From assembly GCA_964392615.1 (NCBI GenBank), contig CAYMRB010000078.1, positions 1-27,693 of the forward strand: a stretch of 27,693 nt of DNA. The letters are read 5' to 3'. The translations under genes were made by a program, and so were the position numbers. The notes under the pieces were generated by a model. That model was not told the DNA's origin, did not search any database, and was given only the letters and a program-made list of their open reading frames with translations. Of this stretch, positions 8,701 to 16,275 are shown one piece after another (positions within the stretch are counted from its first letter, which is position 1; every line of letters begins with the position of its first letter). Source of the DNA: CAYMRB01 sp964392615. Lineage in GTDB: Bacteria > Planctomycetota > UBA8108.

Positions 8701-10551
8701 GACGGGTGAGCCGACGGGCGCGGTGAACGAGAAGCACGCGTCGCGACGGCACGCATCGAGCGAAGCCGACAGCTCTAGCGACTCGCCGCGCGCGACCGCG
8801 GCCGGTTCATCGGTACAGATGGCCGCCGGATCGAACGGGCCGCCGCTGTCCTGACACGCGTCGCCGATGCAGTCGCCGTCGAGATCGGCCTGCGACGGAT
8901 CGAACGTGTCGGGACAGCGGTCGATGTCGTCGCACACGCCATCGCCGTCGCGGTCCGGGCACTCCGGCGGCTGCGGCCAGATGCGGAGACCGCACGCGGC
9001 GGTGACACTGCCGACGGTGATCAACACGACGCGCGGCTCGCCTTCGAACTCGTACTCCAGCACGATCCGGAACGGCGCCCCGTTCGTGCGACAGAGCGTG
9101 CAGCCGGAGGTCGTCGCATGCGCGGTGAACCCCGACGGCGGATTGTCGCGATAGGCGCGGCAGAACTCGACGCCGACGTCGAGCCCGGTGCCGTCGCCGG
9201 CTATCGACACGGTGCGGCGCGAGCCCGCGATCGGCGTGCCGAGACCGTCGTCGCCACCGCCGTCCTCCTCGCGCAGCTCGAAGGTCAGCGAGTCGCAGCG
9301 GAACGCGCAGAGCGGATCGAACTTGACCCGGCGGCAGAACCCGAGCGTCGGGCACGCGTCCTGATCGGCGTTGAACGCGTCGGGCTCGCAGTCATCGTCG
9401 TCGCACGCACCGTCGCGGTCGCGGTCGGGGCACGTCGGCAGGTCGATGACCGGATCGATGCCGCACGCATCGCCACGCCGGCCGCTCTCGAGCCGCTCGC
9501 CCCCGACGAGCACGACGAAGGGCTCGTCGCCGTCGCGGCAGATCAACACGCCGGAGTCGACACCGGCGAACGAGAAGCCGTCGACCGGACGCTCGCGGTA
9601 CGACTCGAGCAGCACCTGAGCGATGTCGAAGCCGTTGCGGCCGCGCACGGGGATCTCGCGGCGATCGATGCGGCCGGCGTCGCCTTCGAGCTCGGCGTCC
9701 GCTTCGCGCAGCTCGACCTCGAGCGCGTCGCAGTCGGCCCTCCGGTTCGGAGCGAAGCGCACGACGCGGCACGCGGTCCGGCACGCGACGCGATCGACGG
9801 TCTCCAGCGGCAGCGAGCGGCCGTTCGCATCGGTGAGCACATTCGCGACGGGAGCGATCGACGGACCGAGGCAGTCGGCGAACCGAATCGGCGCGCACGT
9901 GTTCTCGGCGGCCGCCGGTCCCGGCGCGAAGCGCAGCGTGAGCACGCGGTGCTCCTCGCCGCCGGGAAGGGTCAGCACCTCGTCGTCGCGACCGGGGTGG
10001 AGCCACGCGATCGTCAGCGCCGCGTCGAGCTCCGCCTCGGCCGCGCACGAGCTCTCCGGCGTCGCGTCGTACCACACCGTCGGAATGCCGCCGGGAAGCG
10101 CGCCGCCGGCGGGGAAGTCCGGCCCTTCGGTGACGTCCTCGAGCACGAAGCGGCTCGACGCGTAGCGCAGCGCGATCTCGCCGCCGCGGAACGCGGCCGA
10201 CGCGTGGACCACGACGTGGAAGGTGAACGCGTCCTCGGGCGCCAAGCGCACGGTGGACGCGCGGCCGCGGGCAGTAACAGCGACGAGCAGGACGGCGAGG
10301 AGGAGCGACGCCCGCCTGAACGAAGAGAAGAAAACCCTTTTCTCCGGCGGGGACTCTTGCCGCCTCGAAGTGGGATTTCTAAGGAACCCAGGAACCCAGG
10401 AAAGGAGGTGAATGCCCACTCCTGGGTTCCTGGGTTCCTTAGAGTTCTTTCGTCCTGGCGGCCTCCGACGTCGAGTTTCGGGCAACGCCCTGGATAGGAG
10501 CTCTGTGGTGGCTCTTTCTTGGTCTTTCGGAGTCGGAATCGGGGTCAGCAT
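5704..10551 (-). CDS. Giant secreted multidomain protein: cohesin-like, TSP3, IPT, SFDPN-type, FN3 and dockerin-like modules
   Basis: Up to 1615 residues from ATG 10551, but the start is unsure. The hydrophobic signal (ASLLLAVLLVAVTARG) lies near residue 81-96, and the 80 residues before it read through a palindromic repeat. GTG 10419, inside that repeat, is the other choice. Modules with approximate residues: cohesin-like sandwich 99-248; two homologous Cys-rich units 259-387 and 405-545, each ending in aspartate-rich TSP3-type calcium repeats (CPDRDRDGACDDDD, CPDRDGDGVCDD); IPT/TIG 694-773; carboxypeptidase-regulatory-like 994-1060; a domain starting GSFDPNEKTGPDG 1115-1304; two FN3-like units about 1335-1505; dockerin-like 1529-1583 (ISDPVFLLNWLFLGG, DANGDGDPNISDAIY). 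The first dockerin loop (ETNCQGVVDISD) has lost acidic ligands. No enzyme domain is seen. It is probably a calcium-stabilised surface or extracellular protein. Confidence 0.88.
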   Translation of the reverse strand: MLTPIPTPKDQERATTELLSRALPETRRRRPPGRKNSKEPRNPGVGIHLLSWVPGFLRNPTSRRQESPPEKRVFFSSFRRASLLLAVLLVAVTARGRASTVRLAPEDAFTFHVVVHASAAFRGGEIALRYASSRFVLEDVTEGPDFPAGGALPGGIPTVWYDATPESSCAAEAELDAALTIAWLHPGRDDEVLTLPGGEEHRVLTLRFAPGPAAAENTCAPIRFADCLGPSIAPVANVLTDANGRSLPLETVDRVACRTACRVVRFAPNRRADCDALEVELREADAELEGDAGRIDRREIPVRGRNGFDIAQVLLESYRERPVDGFSFAGVDSGVLICRDGDEPFVVLVGGERLESGRRGDACGIDPVIDLPTCPDRDRDGACDDDDCEPDAFNADQDACPTLGFCRRVKFDPLCAFRCDSLTFELREEDGGGDDGLGTPIAGSRRTVSIAGDGTGLDVGVEFCRAYRDNPPSGFTAHATTSGCTLCRTNGAPFRIVLEYEFEGEPRVVLITVGSVTAACGLRIWPQPPECPDRDGDGVCDDIDRCPDTFDPSQADLDGDCIGDACQDSGGPFDPAAICTDEPAAVARGESLELSASLDACRRDACFSFTAPVGSPVVLTLTDTEADNDNAMWFQWGREASPSDFFRAATRHGSTQRLVLRAARDDVGYALARSDGRTASSEITLRVEVPDVGLESLTPAHGAPGTRLNVVIRGAGFDEETEFSLTSPGRPAVGVTAPVLVSDTRVDVVLTIPSNATPGDRYDLIARSGDIPFPPLEDAFEIVPLGDVTGLEVELSFADFYRQNVVSRGTLRLRNHGAEELVAPIVEITTRFTQPDGGGAADEPTATDLRLDGEEVDIEDDELERRRMLVLGADPRGVVGRLAAGAEVEIPIEFRNVDPRCFFCTTTFEARLLLPLPGDPVGWETLAPPAGLDDDAWSALWPQLSSRLGATWLEVHENLAGIATRFGRRGVPATSVRDLLRFATREALGLPTAAVAGRLLDTTTLGPVAGATVVAFDVEADVAVASTVTDARGRFVLDGLESDTPHRIEADRRAGAVDVRTPPGGDLVDVRLELPIDFAHAVDPCVDCAVPGLPEDAVFPPRELLVKAAEARTIIVGSFDPNEKTGPDGLGDRNLIGSDAELIYTIFFENKPNAGAAARRVTITDVLHENLDMDTLRLLAVNVAGRVVHLDGYGDAIARQPVLDTGDAFSVPLDYTIDIDVDRTTRTITWRFETVARASGRPDDVGDDPRVGFLPPNDPRPTGEGWVSFAVGVRPGLEDDDPITNGASIRFDNNAPIVTVPVVNRHSLFLPAEPARNPRPEVSDEPVVPIAPTLCWEATPHAVSWNVALWRIEGDGTRTPIPLEGGTGLTSPCMRAPQLEYETPYEWQVDAVNILDRVTEGELWQFRTRPPPVPCPPPATGLAVDPGDCADIEAPIALSWERPTAPGILPSDSIAYAVLIGVDEENLRLAVNGLRSTSYVVPSAFPEGAWVWRVCAMTESCPTLATAACSELGPAFDTCPPVSEGVPFVRGETNCQGVVDISDPVFLLNWLFLGGADPCCVAAADANGDGDPNISDAIYTLGCLFLGAPCLPPPNACGEQPFAEAPDCATSPCGD
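10379..10442. repeat. Perfect 23-bp inverted repeat with 18-base loop
   Basis: Arms 10379-10401 and 10420-10442 are exact reverse complements, each carrying a tandem GGAACCCA unit. Weaker pairing goes on outside (GCCGCC at 10359-10364 with GGCGGC at 10457-10462), so the element may span about 100 bases. The loop holds AAGGAGGTGA on the plus strand; the minus strand reads TCACCTCCTT, identical to the 3' end of bacterial 16S rRNA. It lies at the 5' end of the giant secreted gene and resembles a mobile palindromic (REP-like) element. The inverted repeat is certain; its nature is inferred. Confidence 0.85.
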
Positions 10552-10602
10552 GGGTCTCGGAGCCTTCGTCAGGGGGTTGCACGCGAGCTCGTTCTTCGCG
10601 GC

Positions 10603-12156
10603 TCAGATGCACGCCGGCTCGATACAGAGCGCCGGGGACGGATCGGTCGGATCGACGCCGCAACCGGGGAACGGAGCCGCGGGCGCCGGGCCCATGTGGA
10701 AGCGCCAGTTCAGCAGGTAGATCGCGTCGGACTGATCGACGGCGCCGTCGTCGTTCGCGTCGGAAGCGACCGGGCAGGTCGTGCAGCCGCGGCCGAGGAA
10801 CTGGCACAGCAGGATGGCGATCGGGTCGCTGACGTCGTAGCGGCCGTCACCGTTGGCGTCGCCGCGGCGGAACGGCGTGTCGACCGTCAGGCAGAGGCGA
10901 GCATCGACCGTCTCGGCGACGACCGTGCCGCCGAGCGGGTGCGTGACGATGTTCTCGACGGGTCCCTCGGCCGGTCCGAGGCAGTCGAGGAACTCGATCG
11001 CCGGGCACGTCTCGTTGTCGGTGCCGTCGGCGGGGTCGAAGCACAGGGTCAGGATCTCGTGACGACCGGGCAGCAGGATGACGTCGCCGCCGTCGCGATC
11101 GAGCCAGTTGATCGTCAGGCCGCGGTCGATGTCCGGGTCTTCCGGTGCCGGCGTGCAGCCGTCGAGCGGGATGTCGGTGACGACGTCGATGTCGATCTCC
11201 TCGGGGAGATCCGGTCCCGCCGTGACGTTCTCCGCTGCGAGCGATACGACCGACGACGGGTAGCCGATCGTGAAGGCGCCACCGACGACGGGGACGTTGT
11301 TGATCAGGCGAACGCTGATGCAGTTCGGGCCGGCGTCGACGAGCTGGTAGACGGCCTCGGTGATGTCGGGGCACGAGCCGGAGATGCACTGCAGGCTGAT
11401 GTCGTAGCGGCCGGTGGCGTTTTCGCCGTTCTCGGAGATCGACGCGTAGTAGCTGCCGGTGGTCGGGATGTCCGCCTGCGTCGAGAAATCGGCGCCGGAC
11501 GAGGTCGAGTAGTTAACGACCAAGCGGACGCCGTCTTCTGACCAGATCTCGACATGCCCTTGCCAACTGTCGAGGACGCGCAAATGGAGGCTCACTCGCG
11601 TGCCCTCTTCAGCGTCGAAGACGAAGAAGTCGGTGTCACTGGCCGGAAAAACCGAGTCTTCGAATCGAGCGGAACCGGGGTACAACCGGAGGAGGTTCAG
11701 ATCTCGCTCGTTGAGAAGCGGGGGCATACGCTCGAGTTGTAGGATGTACCCTCCCGCCGCGTTTTCTCCGCGCTCGTAGAGTCTGACCTGAAAGCGACCC
11801 CGTTTCTGGAGGGTGATCTGCGAGCGGTAACTATCTCCCGAGGAAGTCGTATAGTTGGTCAGCACCCGGTCGCCATCGGGATCCACAGCGTGGATCTCCA
11901 TCTGCACCGATCCGAGTGCGTGAATAGTCAGCTTGACCACGTCGCCGATCTCACCGAAGAACTCGTACAGATCGGAATCCCCGATCACGTCGATCGCCGC
12001 GCCAACCGTGTGGTCGCCGTACTCGAGCTCGACCGGCTCGAGCCCCTCGATGACCCGGACCGGCGACTCGATGTTCTGCGCGGCGGCCTCGCGCGGCGAG
12101 CCGATGACGGCCGTGAGGGCGAAGAGGGCTGCGAGGGGCGTGTGGCGTGTCCGCAT
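10603..12156 (-). CDS. Secreted PPC-like/cohesin-like protein with C-terminal dockerin-like repeats
   Basis: The 517-residue product starts at ATG 12156 with AGGAGA seven bases upstream. A longer in-frame opening up to 13380 only reads the kinase gene out of frame. Residues 1-26 are a signal peptide ending REAAAQ. Two homologous PPC-type beta domains follow (about 28-143 and 150-263), sharing the pattern VL(T/V)NYTTSSG..., then GENA(A/T)G(G/R)Y. Residues about 270-414 form a cohesin-like domain (GGAFTIGYPSSVVSL, CPAIEFLDCLGP). Residues 429-485 are a dockerin-like pair of calcium loops (DANGDGRYDVSD, DANDDGAVDQSD) with the LLNWRF helix. The cohesin-like part is clearly homologous to the N-terminal part of the next gene at 5704-10551. 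No catalytic residues are seen. A structural or adhesive role outside the cell is inferred. Confidence 0.9.
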   Translation of the reverse strand: MRTRHTPLAALFALTAVIGSPREAAAQNIESPVRVIEGLEPVELEYGDHTVGAAIDVIGDSDLYEFFGEIGDVVKLTIHALGSVQMEIHAVDPDGDRVLTNYTTSSGDSYRSQITLQKRGRFQVRLYERGENAAGGYILQLERMPPLLNERDLNLLRLYPGSARFEDSVFPASDTDFFVFDAEEGTRVSLHLRVLDSWQGHVEIWSEDGVRLVVNYSTSSGADFSTQADIPTTGSYYASISENGENATGRYDISLQCISGSCPDITEAVYQLVDAGPNCISVRLINNVPVVGGAFTIGYPSSVVSLAAENVTAGPDLPEEIDIDVVTDIPLDGCTPAPEDPDIDRGLTINWLDRDGGDVILLPGRHEILTLCFDPADGTDNETCPAIEFLDCLGPAEGPVENIVTHPLGGTVVAETVDARLCLTVDTPFRRGDANGDGRYDVSDPIAILLCQFLGRGCTTCPVASDANDDGAVDQSDAIYLLNWRFHMGPAPAAPFPGCGVDPTDPSPALCIEPACI

Positions 12157-12205
12157 GGTTCGTCTCCTGGTGTGACCTGATCTCTTCGTGTCGTATCTCG
12201 TCGAA

Positions 12206-12239
12206 CGCCTGTCGTCCGACACTCCGTGGACGGCAGGCG
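12206..12239 (-). terminator. Hairpin after the kinase gene
   Basis: Arms 12206-12217 (CGCCTGTCGTCC) and 12228-12239 pair over 12 positions with one mismatch around a 10-base loop, 13 bases beyond the kinase stop. No clear T-run follows, so termination could be partial. It separates the kinase from the secreted-protein genes downstream. Confidence 0.42.
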
Positions 12240-12251
12240 GGCCGGCGCGTG

Positions 12252-15200
12252 TCACTCGCCTGGCGGATTCTCTCGTTTCTCTGCCACCAACCGGACTCCC
12301 GAGTGGCGGTATCGCCCGCCAGGCTTGAGCCCGTTGCGCGTCGCGCAGCGCAGGAAGAACTCGTCGCGCGCGTCCCAGCTGCCGCCCCGGTACACAGCGA
12401 AGCCGTCGCGCCGCATGCCGAGCGTGTGCTCGGTGCTCGAGCCGGCGAGGTCGCGAACGCCGAAGACGCTCTCGTCCAGCGGCGACACGCCGCCGAGTTC
12501 GGGCGCGGAGCTCGTCTTGAACGATCCGGCCCAGCACCACGCGTGGCTCGCGACGAAGAAATCGCCCCACGGGTAGAGCCGGCGGTCGACGCCGCGCGCC
12601 GCGCGCTCCCACTCCTCGTCGCGCGGCAGCCGGTAGCGCCAGGGCTGGCCCTCGGCTTCGGCGCGGCGTGTCTTCCACGCGGCGAACTCGCGCGCCGCGG
12701 GTCGCGACACGTGGAACACGGCGACATCGCGCGTCGCCGGGTACTTTCCCTTCTCGATCTCCCATCGCCCTGCCTCGGCGCGATGCGTCCAGTATAGCGC
12801 GTCGTCGGGGCCCGGGACGATGCGCACCGTCGTGCCGCGGTGTTCCTCCAAGAACGGCGTCTCGAGCACACCGAGCGCCGTCGTCCGCGCGAAGACTTCG
12901 GTATCGTTGACGAATGCGAGCCACTCGCTCGATGGGACCTCGAGCCGCCCGATGAAGAAGCCCGGCACGTGTCGCACGCCGCGCGCGAAGGGCTGGAACG
13001 CGTCGGGATCGCCGCCGGTGGCGAGGTCGCCGGAGGGAATCCACACGAAGTCCGGCGGCCCCTCGCTGATCGCGGGCAGCCGAATCTTGTCGACGCGATC
13101 GGCAGCGTCGGCCATGCGCGCGCGCGGTGCGGCGACCGGATACCGCGTCTCTTCGTGTCCGTCCTTCGTCAGAACGAGCAGGTAGCTGCCGCGTGGCAGG
13201 TCGAGCTCGACCGCGCTCTCGGTCGAAGTCGTGCCGACGAGTCGGTCGTCGAGAGACTCGAGCGGATAGCCCGCCAGCGTGAAGCCGAACTGGTAGTAGT
13301 AGTGGACGATGCGCCCGGGCTCGTACTCGGGGATCCAGCGGCGCAGGATCCTGTTGCCGATGGCGGTGAACGGCGTCCACTCCAGGGTCACCTCAGTGCC
13401 GTCGCGCCGGACGATGACCGGTAGGCTCTCGTCCTCCTTGACGCTCGCGAGCGCTGCGGCCAGATCGGTCCGCGTGCGCACGGCCTGTCCACGTACGCTG
13501 ACGAAGCGGTCGCCGGCGCGAAAGCCCGCGCCGTCTTCGAACCAGATCCTCTCGACGCGCAGGAAAGGGTCGCCGACGACGCCGCGCCCCGGATGGAACG
13601 GCAGCGGCACCCGACGCCCCTCGACTAGCTCGTACCGGAAGCAGTGCACGCGCGCCCCCGGCGGATCGCTCAGTACACGGACGGTCGCGCGGCCGGAGAC
13701 CTCGTCCTCATGTCGTCCGGTGCCGTACGCCACGACCATGCGCCGTAGCGCCTCGGCCGCGCTCAGGATCGCGGTGCCGCTCTGGAGATCGCGGTAGCGC
13801 TCGAGATAGACGTCCTCGAGGAGTTCGGCGGCCCTGCGGCGCGCGTCGGTGTCGAGGCCCGCGAGGTCGTACGCCTCGTGCAACCGTCGCAGCGGCGTCG
13901 TCACATCGAGCTTCGACCGCAGCTCGCGCGCGCGCGTCCACAGGTCGATCTCGTCAGCGAGCTCCCACGATGGCGCCCAACGTTCGCGGCGTTTACGGGC
14001 TTCGACCAGCCGACTCTCGAGATCGCGCACGACGCGCTCGCCCGCCGCGTGATCCCCCCACGCCTTTTCGCCGCGGTCGATCATCGCGCTCACGACGTCG
14101 TCACCGACCGCCTTCTCGCTTCTCGAGCCCGGGGTGAGTTCGCGCAGCGTCTCCCACTTGGCGCGGGCCGCATCGAGGTCGCCGTGTTCGATCGCCGCCG
14201 CGGCGTCGCGGGCCAGCCCGTCCATCTCGCGGGCTCGGAGGTACCGCGTGGTGACGATGGCGATGATGCCCACTGCGACGATCGCACCGATGGCCGCGAC
14301 GGCGAGACGGTGGCGTCGCACGAACTTCCGGGTCGTGTAGATCGGTCCCGGCGTCCGCGCGGCGACCGGACGGTGGGCGAGGTATCGCTCGATGTCATCC
14401 GCAAGCGCCGCGGCGCTCGCGTAGCGGCGATCGGGGTCGCGCGCCATCGCCTGAGCGACGATGGCGCCCAGATCGCCGCGGGCGACCCGGCGCAGAGAGC
14501 GCGTATCGGTGCCGCGACGCGCGGCCACCTCGGCGGCCGTGGTTCCGAGCCGGCTGACGGCCTCGGCCGGTGTCAACGGATCCTCGCGCGCCACCACGCG
14601 CTCGATCTCCGCCGGGCTGACGCCGCGCAGCGTGCTACGAAACGGCAAGGCGCCGGTGACGAGCTGAAAGAGCATAACACCGAGCGCATACACGTCGGAC
14701 CGCGTGTCGGCCGCGAGCGGATCGACGATCTGCTCCGGGCTCATGTAGGCCGGCGTGCCGAGGATGTCGCCGGCGCGCGTCGCGTCCGCGACGTCGGCGA
14801 AGCGCTCGTCGAGCACCTTGGCGAGGCCGAAGTCGATGACCTTCGCGACGGGCGGCTCGCCCTCGACCGCACTGACGAGCACGTTGGCCGGTTTCAGGTC
14901 TCGATGCAGGAAACCCTTCGAGTGCGCGTGCCAGACCGCATGGCATATGCGGACGAAGACGGCGAGCCGCGCCTCGATCGACAGGGATCCCTCGTCGCAG
15001 AACGCCGTCAGCGGCACGCCGCGGATGAGCTCCATGACGTAGTAGGGCTGCCCGCGCTCGGTGACGCCGGCGTCGATCAGCTGGGCGATTCCGGTGTGCT
15101 CCATCGCGGCGAGCGCTTGGCACTCGACGCGGAACCGCGCCAGAAGAGCGTCGCTGGCTGCGGCGCGCAGCAGCTTCAGCGCGACCTCGCGGCACACGGG

Positions 15201-15536
15201 TTCGGTCTGGCTGGCTAGGAAGACCGTCCCGAACCCGCCCGCTCCGATCTCCTCGCGCAGCGCATAGGGACCGATGGCATCGCCGACGCGAGCGCCGAGA
15301 TCGTCGAAGCGCTTCCACACCTCGGTGAGCTCGCCGGCCGGCTCCCGGTCCGAGGACTCGGCCGCCGCCGGTCGATCCGCGTCGACCGCGATCGAGTCGA
15401 GCCAGCGCAGGCCCTCGGCCAGTTCGGGATATCGCGTGCAGTACTCGTCGAGCGATACGTCTTCACCGCGCTCCCGGCAGGACCGGAAGTGCGCGAATGC
15501 AGCCTCAGCATTCTCGAATGCCGGAAACCCGTTCAC
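12252..15536 (-). CDS. Transmembrane Ser/Thr protein kinase with PDZ and SUMF1-like extracytoplasmic domains
   Basis: A 1094-residue protein from ATG 15536. Residues 1-85 hold a short acidic leader (EYCTRYPELAEGLRWL) common before planctomycete kinases. The kinase domain covers about 90-390: glycine loop GAGGFGTVF, Lys121 in VALKLL, catalytic Asp213 in HRDLKPANV, Asp235 of DFG, GTPAYMSPEQ and SDVYALGVMLFQL. All key residues are present, so it should be active. One membrane span is at about 405-432 (LAVAAIGAIVAVGIIAIV). After it come helical repeats, a PDZ-like domain at about 655-720 (GAGFRAGDRFVSVRGQAV), a PEGA-like strand pair (GSYLLVLTKDGHEETRYPV) and a SUMF1/formylglycine-enzyme-like domain from about 829 to the end (RLPRDEEWERAARG, YPWGD, YRGGSWD). 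The SUMF1-like fold is probably a sensor. It diverges from a sigma factor 127 bases away, its likely partner. Confidence 0.95.
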   Translation of the reverse strand: MNGFPAFENAEAAFAHFRSCRERGEDVSLDEYCTRYPELAEGLRWLDSIAVDADRPAAAESSDREPAGELTEVWKRFDDLGARVGDAIGPYALREEIGAGGFGTVFLASQTEPVCREVALKLLRAAASDALLARFRVECQALAAMEHTGIAQLIDAGVTERGQPYYVMELIRGVPLTAFCDEGSLSIEARLAVFVRICHAVWHAHSKGFLHRDLKPANVLVSAVEGEPPVAKVIDFGLAKVLDERFADVADATRAGDILGTPAYMSPEQIVDPLAADTRSDVYALGVMLFQLVTGALPFRSTLRGVSPAEIERVVAREDPLTPAEAVSRLGTTAAEVAARRGTDTRSLRRVARGDLGAIVAQAMARDPDRRYASAAALADDIERYLAHRPVAARTPGPIYTTRKFVRRHRLAVAAIGAIVAVGIIAIVTTRYLRAREMDGLARDAAAAIEHGDLDAARAKWETLRELTPGSRSEKAVGDDVVSAMIDRGEKAWGDHAAGERVVRDLESRLVEARKRRERWAPSWELADEIDLWTRARELRSKLDVTTPLRRLHEAYDLAGLDTDARRRAAELLEDVYLERYRDLQSGTAILSAAEALRRMVVAYGTGRHEDEVSGRATVRVLSDPPGARVHCFRYELVEGRRVPLPFHPGRGVVGDPFLRVERIWFEDGAGFRAGDRFVSVRGQAVRTRTDLAAALASVKEDESLPVIVRRDGTEVTLEWTPFTAIGNRILRRWIPEYEPGRIVHYYYQFGFTLAGYPLESLDDRLVGTTSTESAVELDLPRGSYLLVLTKDGHEETRYPVAAPRARMADAADRVDKIRLPAISEGPPDFVWIPSGDLATGGDPDAFQPFARGVRHVPGFFIGRLEVPSSEWLAFVNDTEVFARTTALGVLETPFLEEHRGTTVRIVPGPDDALYWTHRAEAGRWEIEKGKYPATRDVAVFHVSRPAAREFAAWKTRRAEAEGQPWRYRLPRDEEWERAARGVDRRLYPWGDFFVASHAWCWAGSFKTSSAPELGGVSPLDESVFGVRDLAGSSTEHTLGMRRDGFAVYRGGSWDARDEFFLRCATRNGLKPGGRYRHSGVRLVAEKRENPPGE

Positions 15537-15654
15537 ACGGTGCCCTCAAGAGTCGCAAGCCCGAGTGCCGCGCACGGTCGAGCCCCGACTATACCGACGC
15601 GGCGCGAGACGTGTCAATCGTGGCCGCCGTTGATGCGGCGCTCTCGAGGGCTAA

Positions 15655-15666
15655 CATGACGTCATG
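15655..15666. promoter_or_regulatory. 12-bp perfect palindrome over the sigma-factor start codon
   Basis: CATGACGTCATG is self-complementary and contains the ATG used at 15664. A second ATG at 15656 opens a three-codon frame (Met-Thr-Ser-stop) whose TGA overlaps the real start as ATGA. GAGGG at 15645-15649 is better spaced for the mini-frame than for the gene, so coupling or an operator is possible. It could also be chance. Confidence 0.35.
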
Positions 15667-16275
15667 AGCAGCCGGCCCGACGAGACTCTCCAGACGACGC
15701 TGCGCCTTGTCGCGGACGCGCGCACTGACGACCGCGAGGCGCTCGACGAGCTCTTCGCGCGCTACGCACCGCGCGTTCGGAGCATCGTGGCCATGCGGCT
15801 CGATCGGCCGATCCGCCGCGTCGCCGAGTTCGACGACGTCGTGCAGGAGACGATGCTGCGCGCGTTTCGAGGCGTCAGTCGGTTCCGCGGCGAGTCGGTG
15901 GGGGAGTTCCGCAATTGGCTCGCACGGATCGTCGAGAACACGATCCGCGACCTGCTCGCCAAGGGGAAGACGAAGAAGAGCGGCGCTGGGGGCGAGCGCT
16001 GCTTCGGGGAACTCGGCGATGACGCGCTGTCGTCGTCCATATTCGCCGGACGCGACGACTCGCCGAGCCAGAAGGCGATGGGACGAGAGCTCGAGGAGCG
16101 CGTCGAGGCGGCGCTCCTCGAGCTCAGCCCGCGTTACCGCGAGGTGATCGTGCTGCGCAAGCTGTGCGAGATGAGTGACGAGGAGATCGCCGTCGAGCTC
16201 GGATTCGAGACGACGGACAACGTGCGGACGGTCTGCAGTCGGGCGTTGCGCAAGCTCGAGGATGCGCTCTCTTAG
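15664..16275 (+). CDS. RNA polymerase sigma factor, sigma-70 family, ECF-like
   Basis: A 203-residue protein with only the two domains needed in group 4 (ECF) sigma factors. Region 2 lies at about residues 22-98: EALDELFARYAPRV, then FDDVVQETMLRAFRGVSRF for core binding and -10 opening, then FRNWLARIVENTIRDLLA. A linker rich in Lys and Ser follows. Region 4 (about 140-203) has LSPRYREVIVLRKLCEMSDEEIAVELG as the -35-binding helix-turn-helix. No anti-sigma gene with a zinc motif is adjacent; instead it diverges from a transmembrane Ser/Thr kinase. Planctomycete ECF factors linked to such kinases are known as a theme, so control by phosphorylation is a reasonable inference. The acidic residues of region 2.2 (FDDVVQE) are kept. 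Promoter targets are unknown. Confidence 0.93.
   Translation: MSSRPDETLQTTLRLVADARTDDREALDELFARYAPRVRSIVAMRLDRPIRRVAEFDDVVQETMLRAFRGVSRFRGESVGEFRNWLARIVENTIRDLLAKGKTKKSGAGGERCFGELGDDALSSSIFAGRDDSPSQKAMGRELEERVEAALLELSPRYREVIVLRKLCEMSDEEIAVELGFETTDNVRTVCSRALRKLEDALS

Noticed and set aside
5323..8709. Plus-strand open frame of 1128 codons
   Set aside because: It lies opposite the giant secreted gene, is Arg/Val/Asp-rich with no domain or signal, and reflects GC-rich codon bias on the other strand.
10412..10720. Plus-strand 102-codon frame starting just after AAGGAGGTGA
   Set aside because: The ribosome-site match is the loop of the inverted repeat and is too close to the ATG; the rest is antisense to two secreted-protein genes and has no recognisable domain.
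10603..13380. Single minus-strand gene of 925 codons
   Set aside because: The upstream 408 codons are the kinase gene read out of frame; ATG 12156 has a ribosome site and a signal peptide.
13878..15218. Plus-strand frame opposite the kinase domain
   Set aside because: Antisense shadow of the kinase gene, which has all catalytic motifs.
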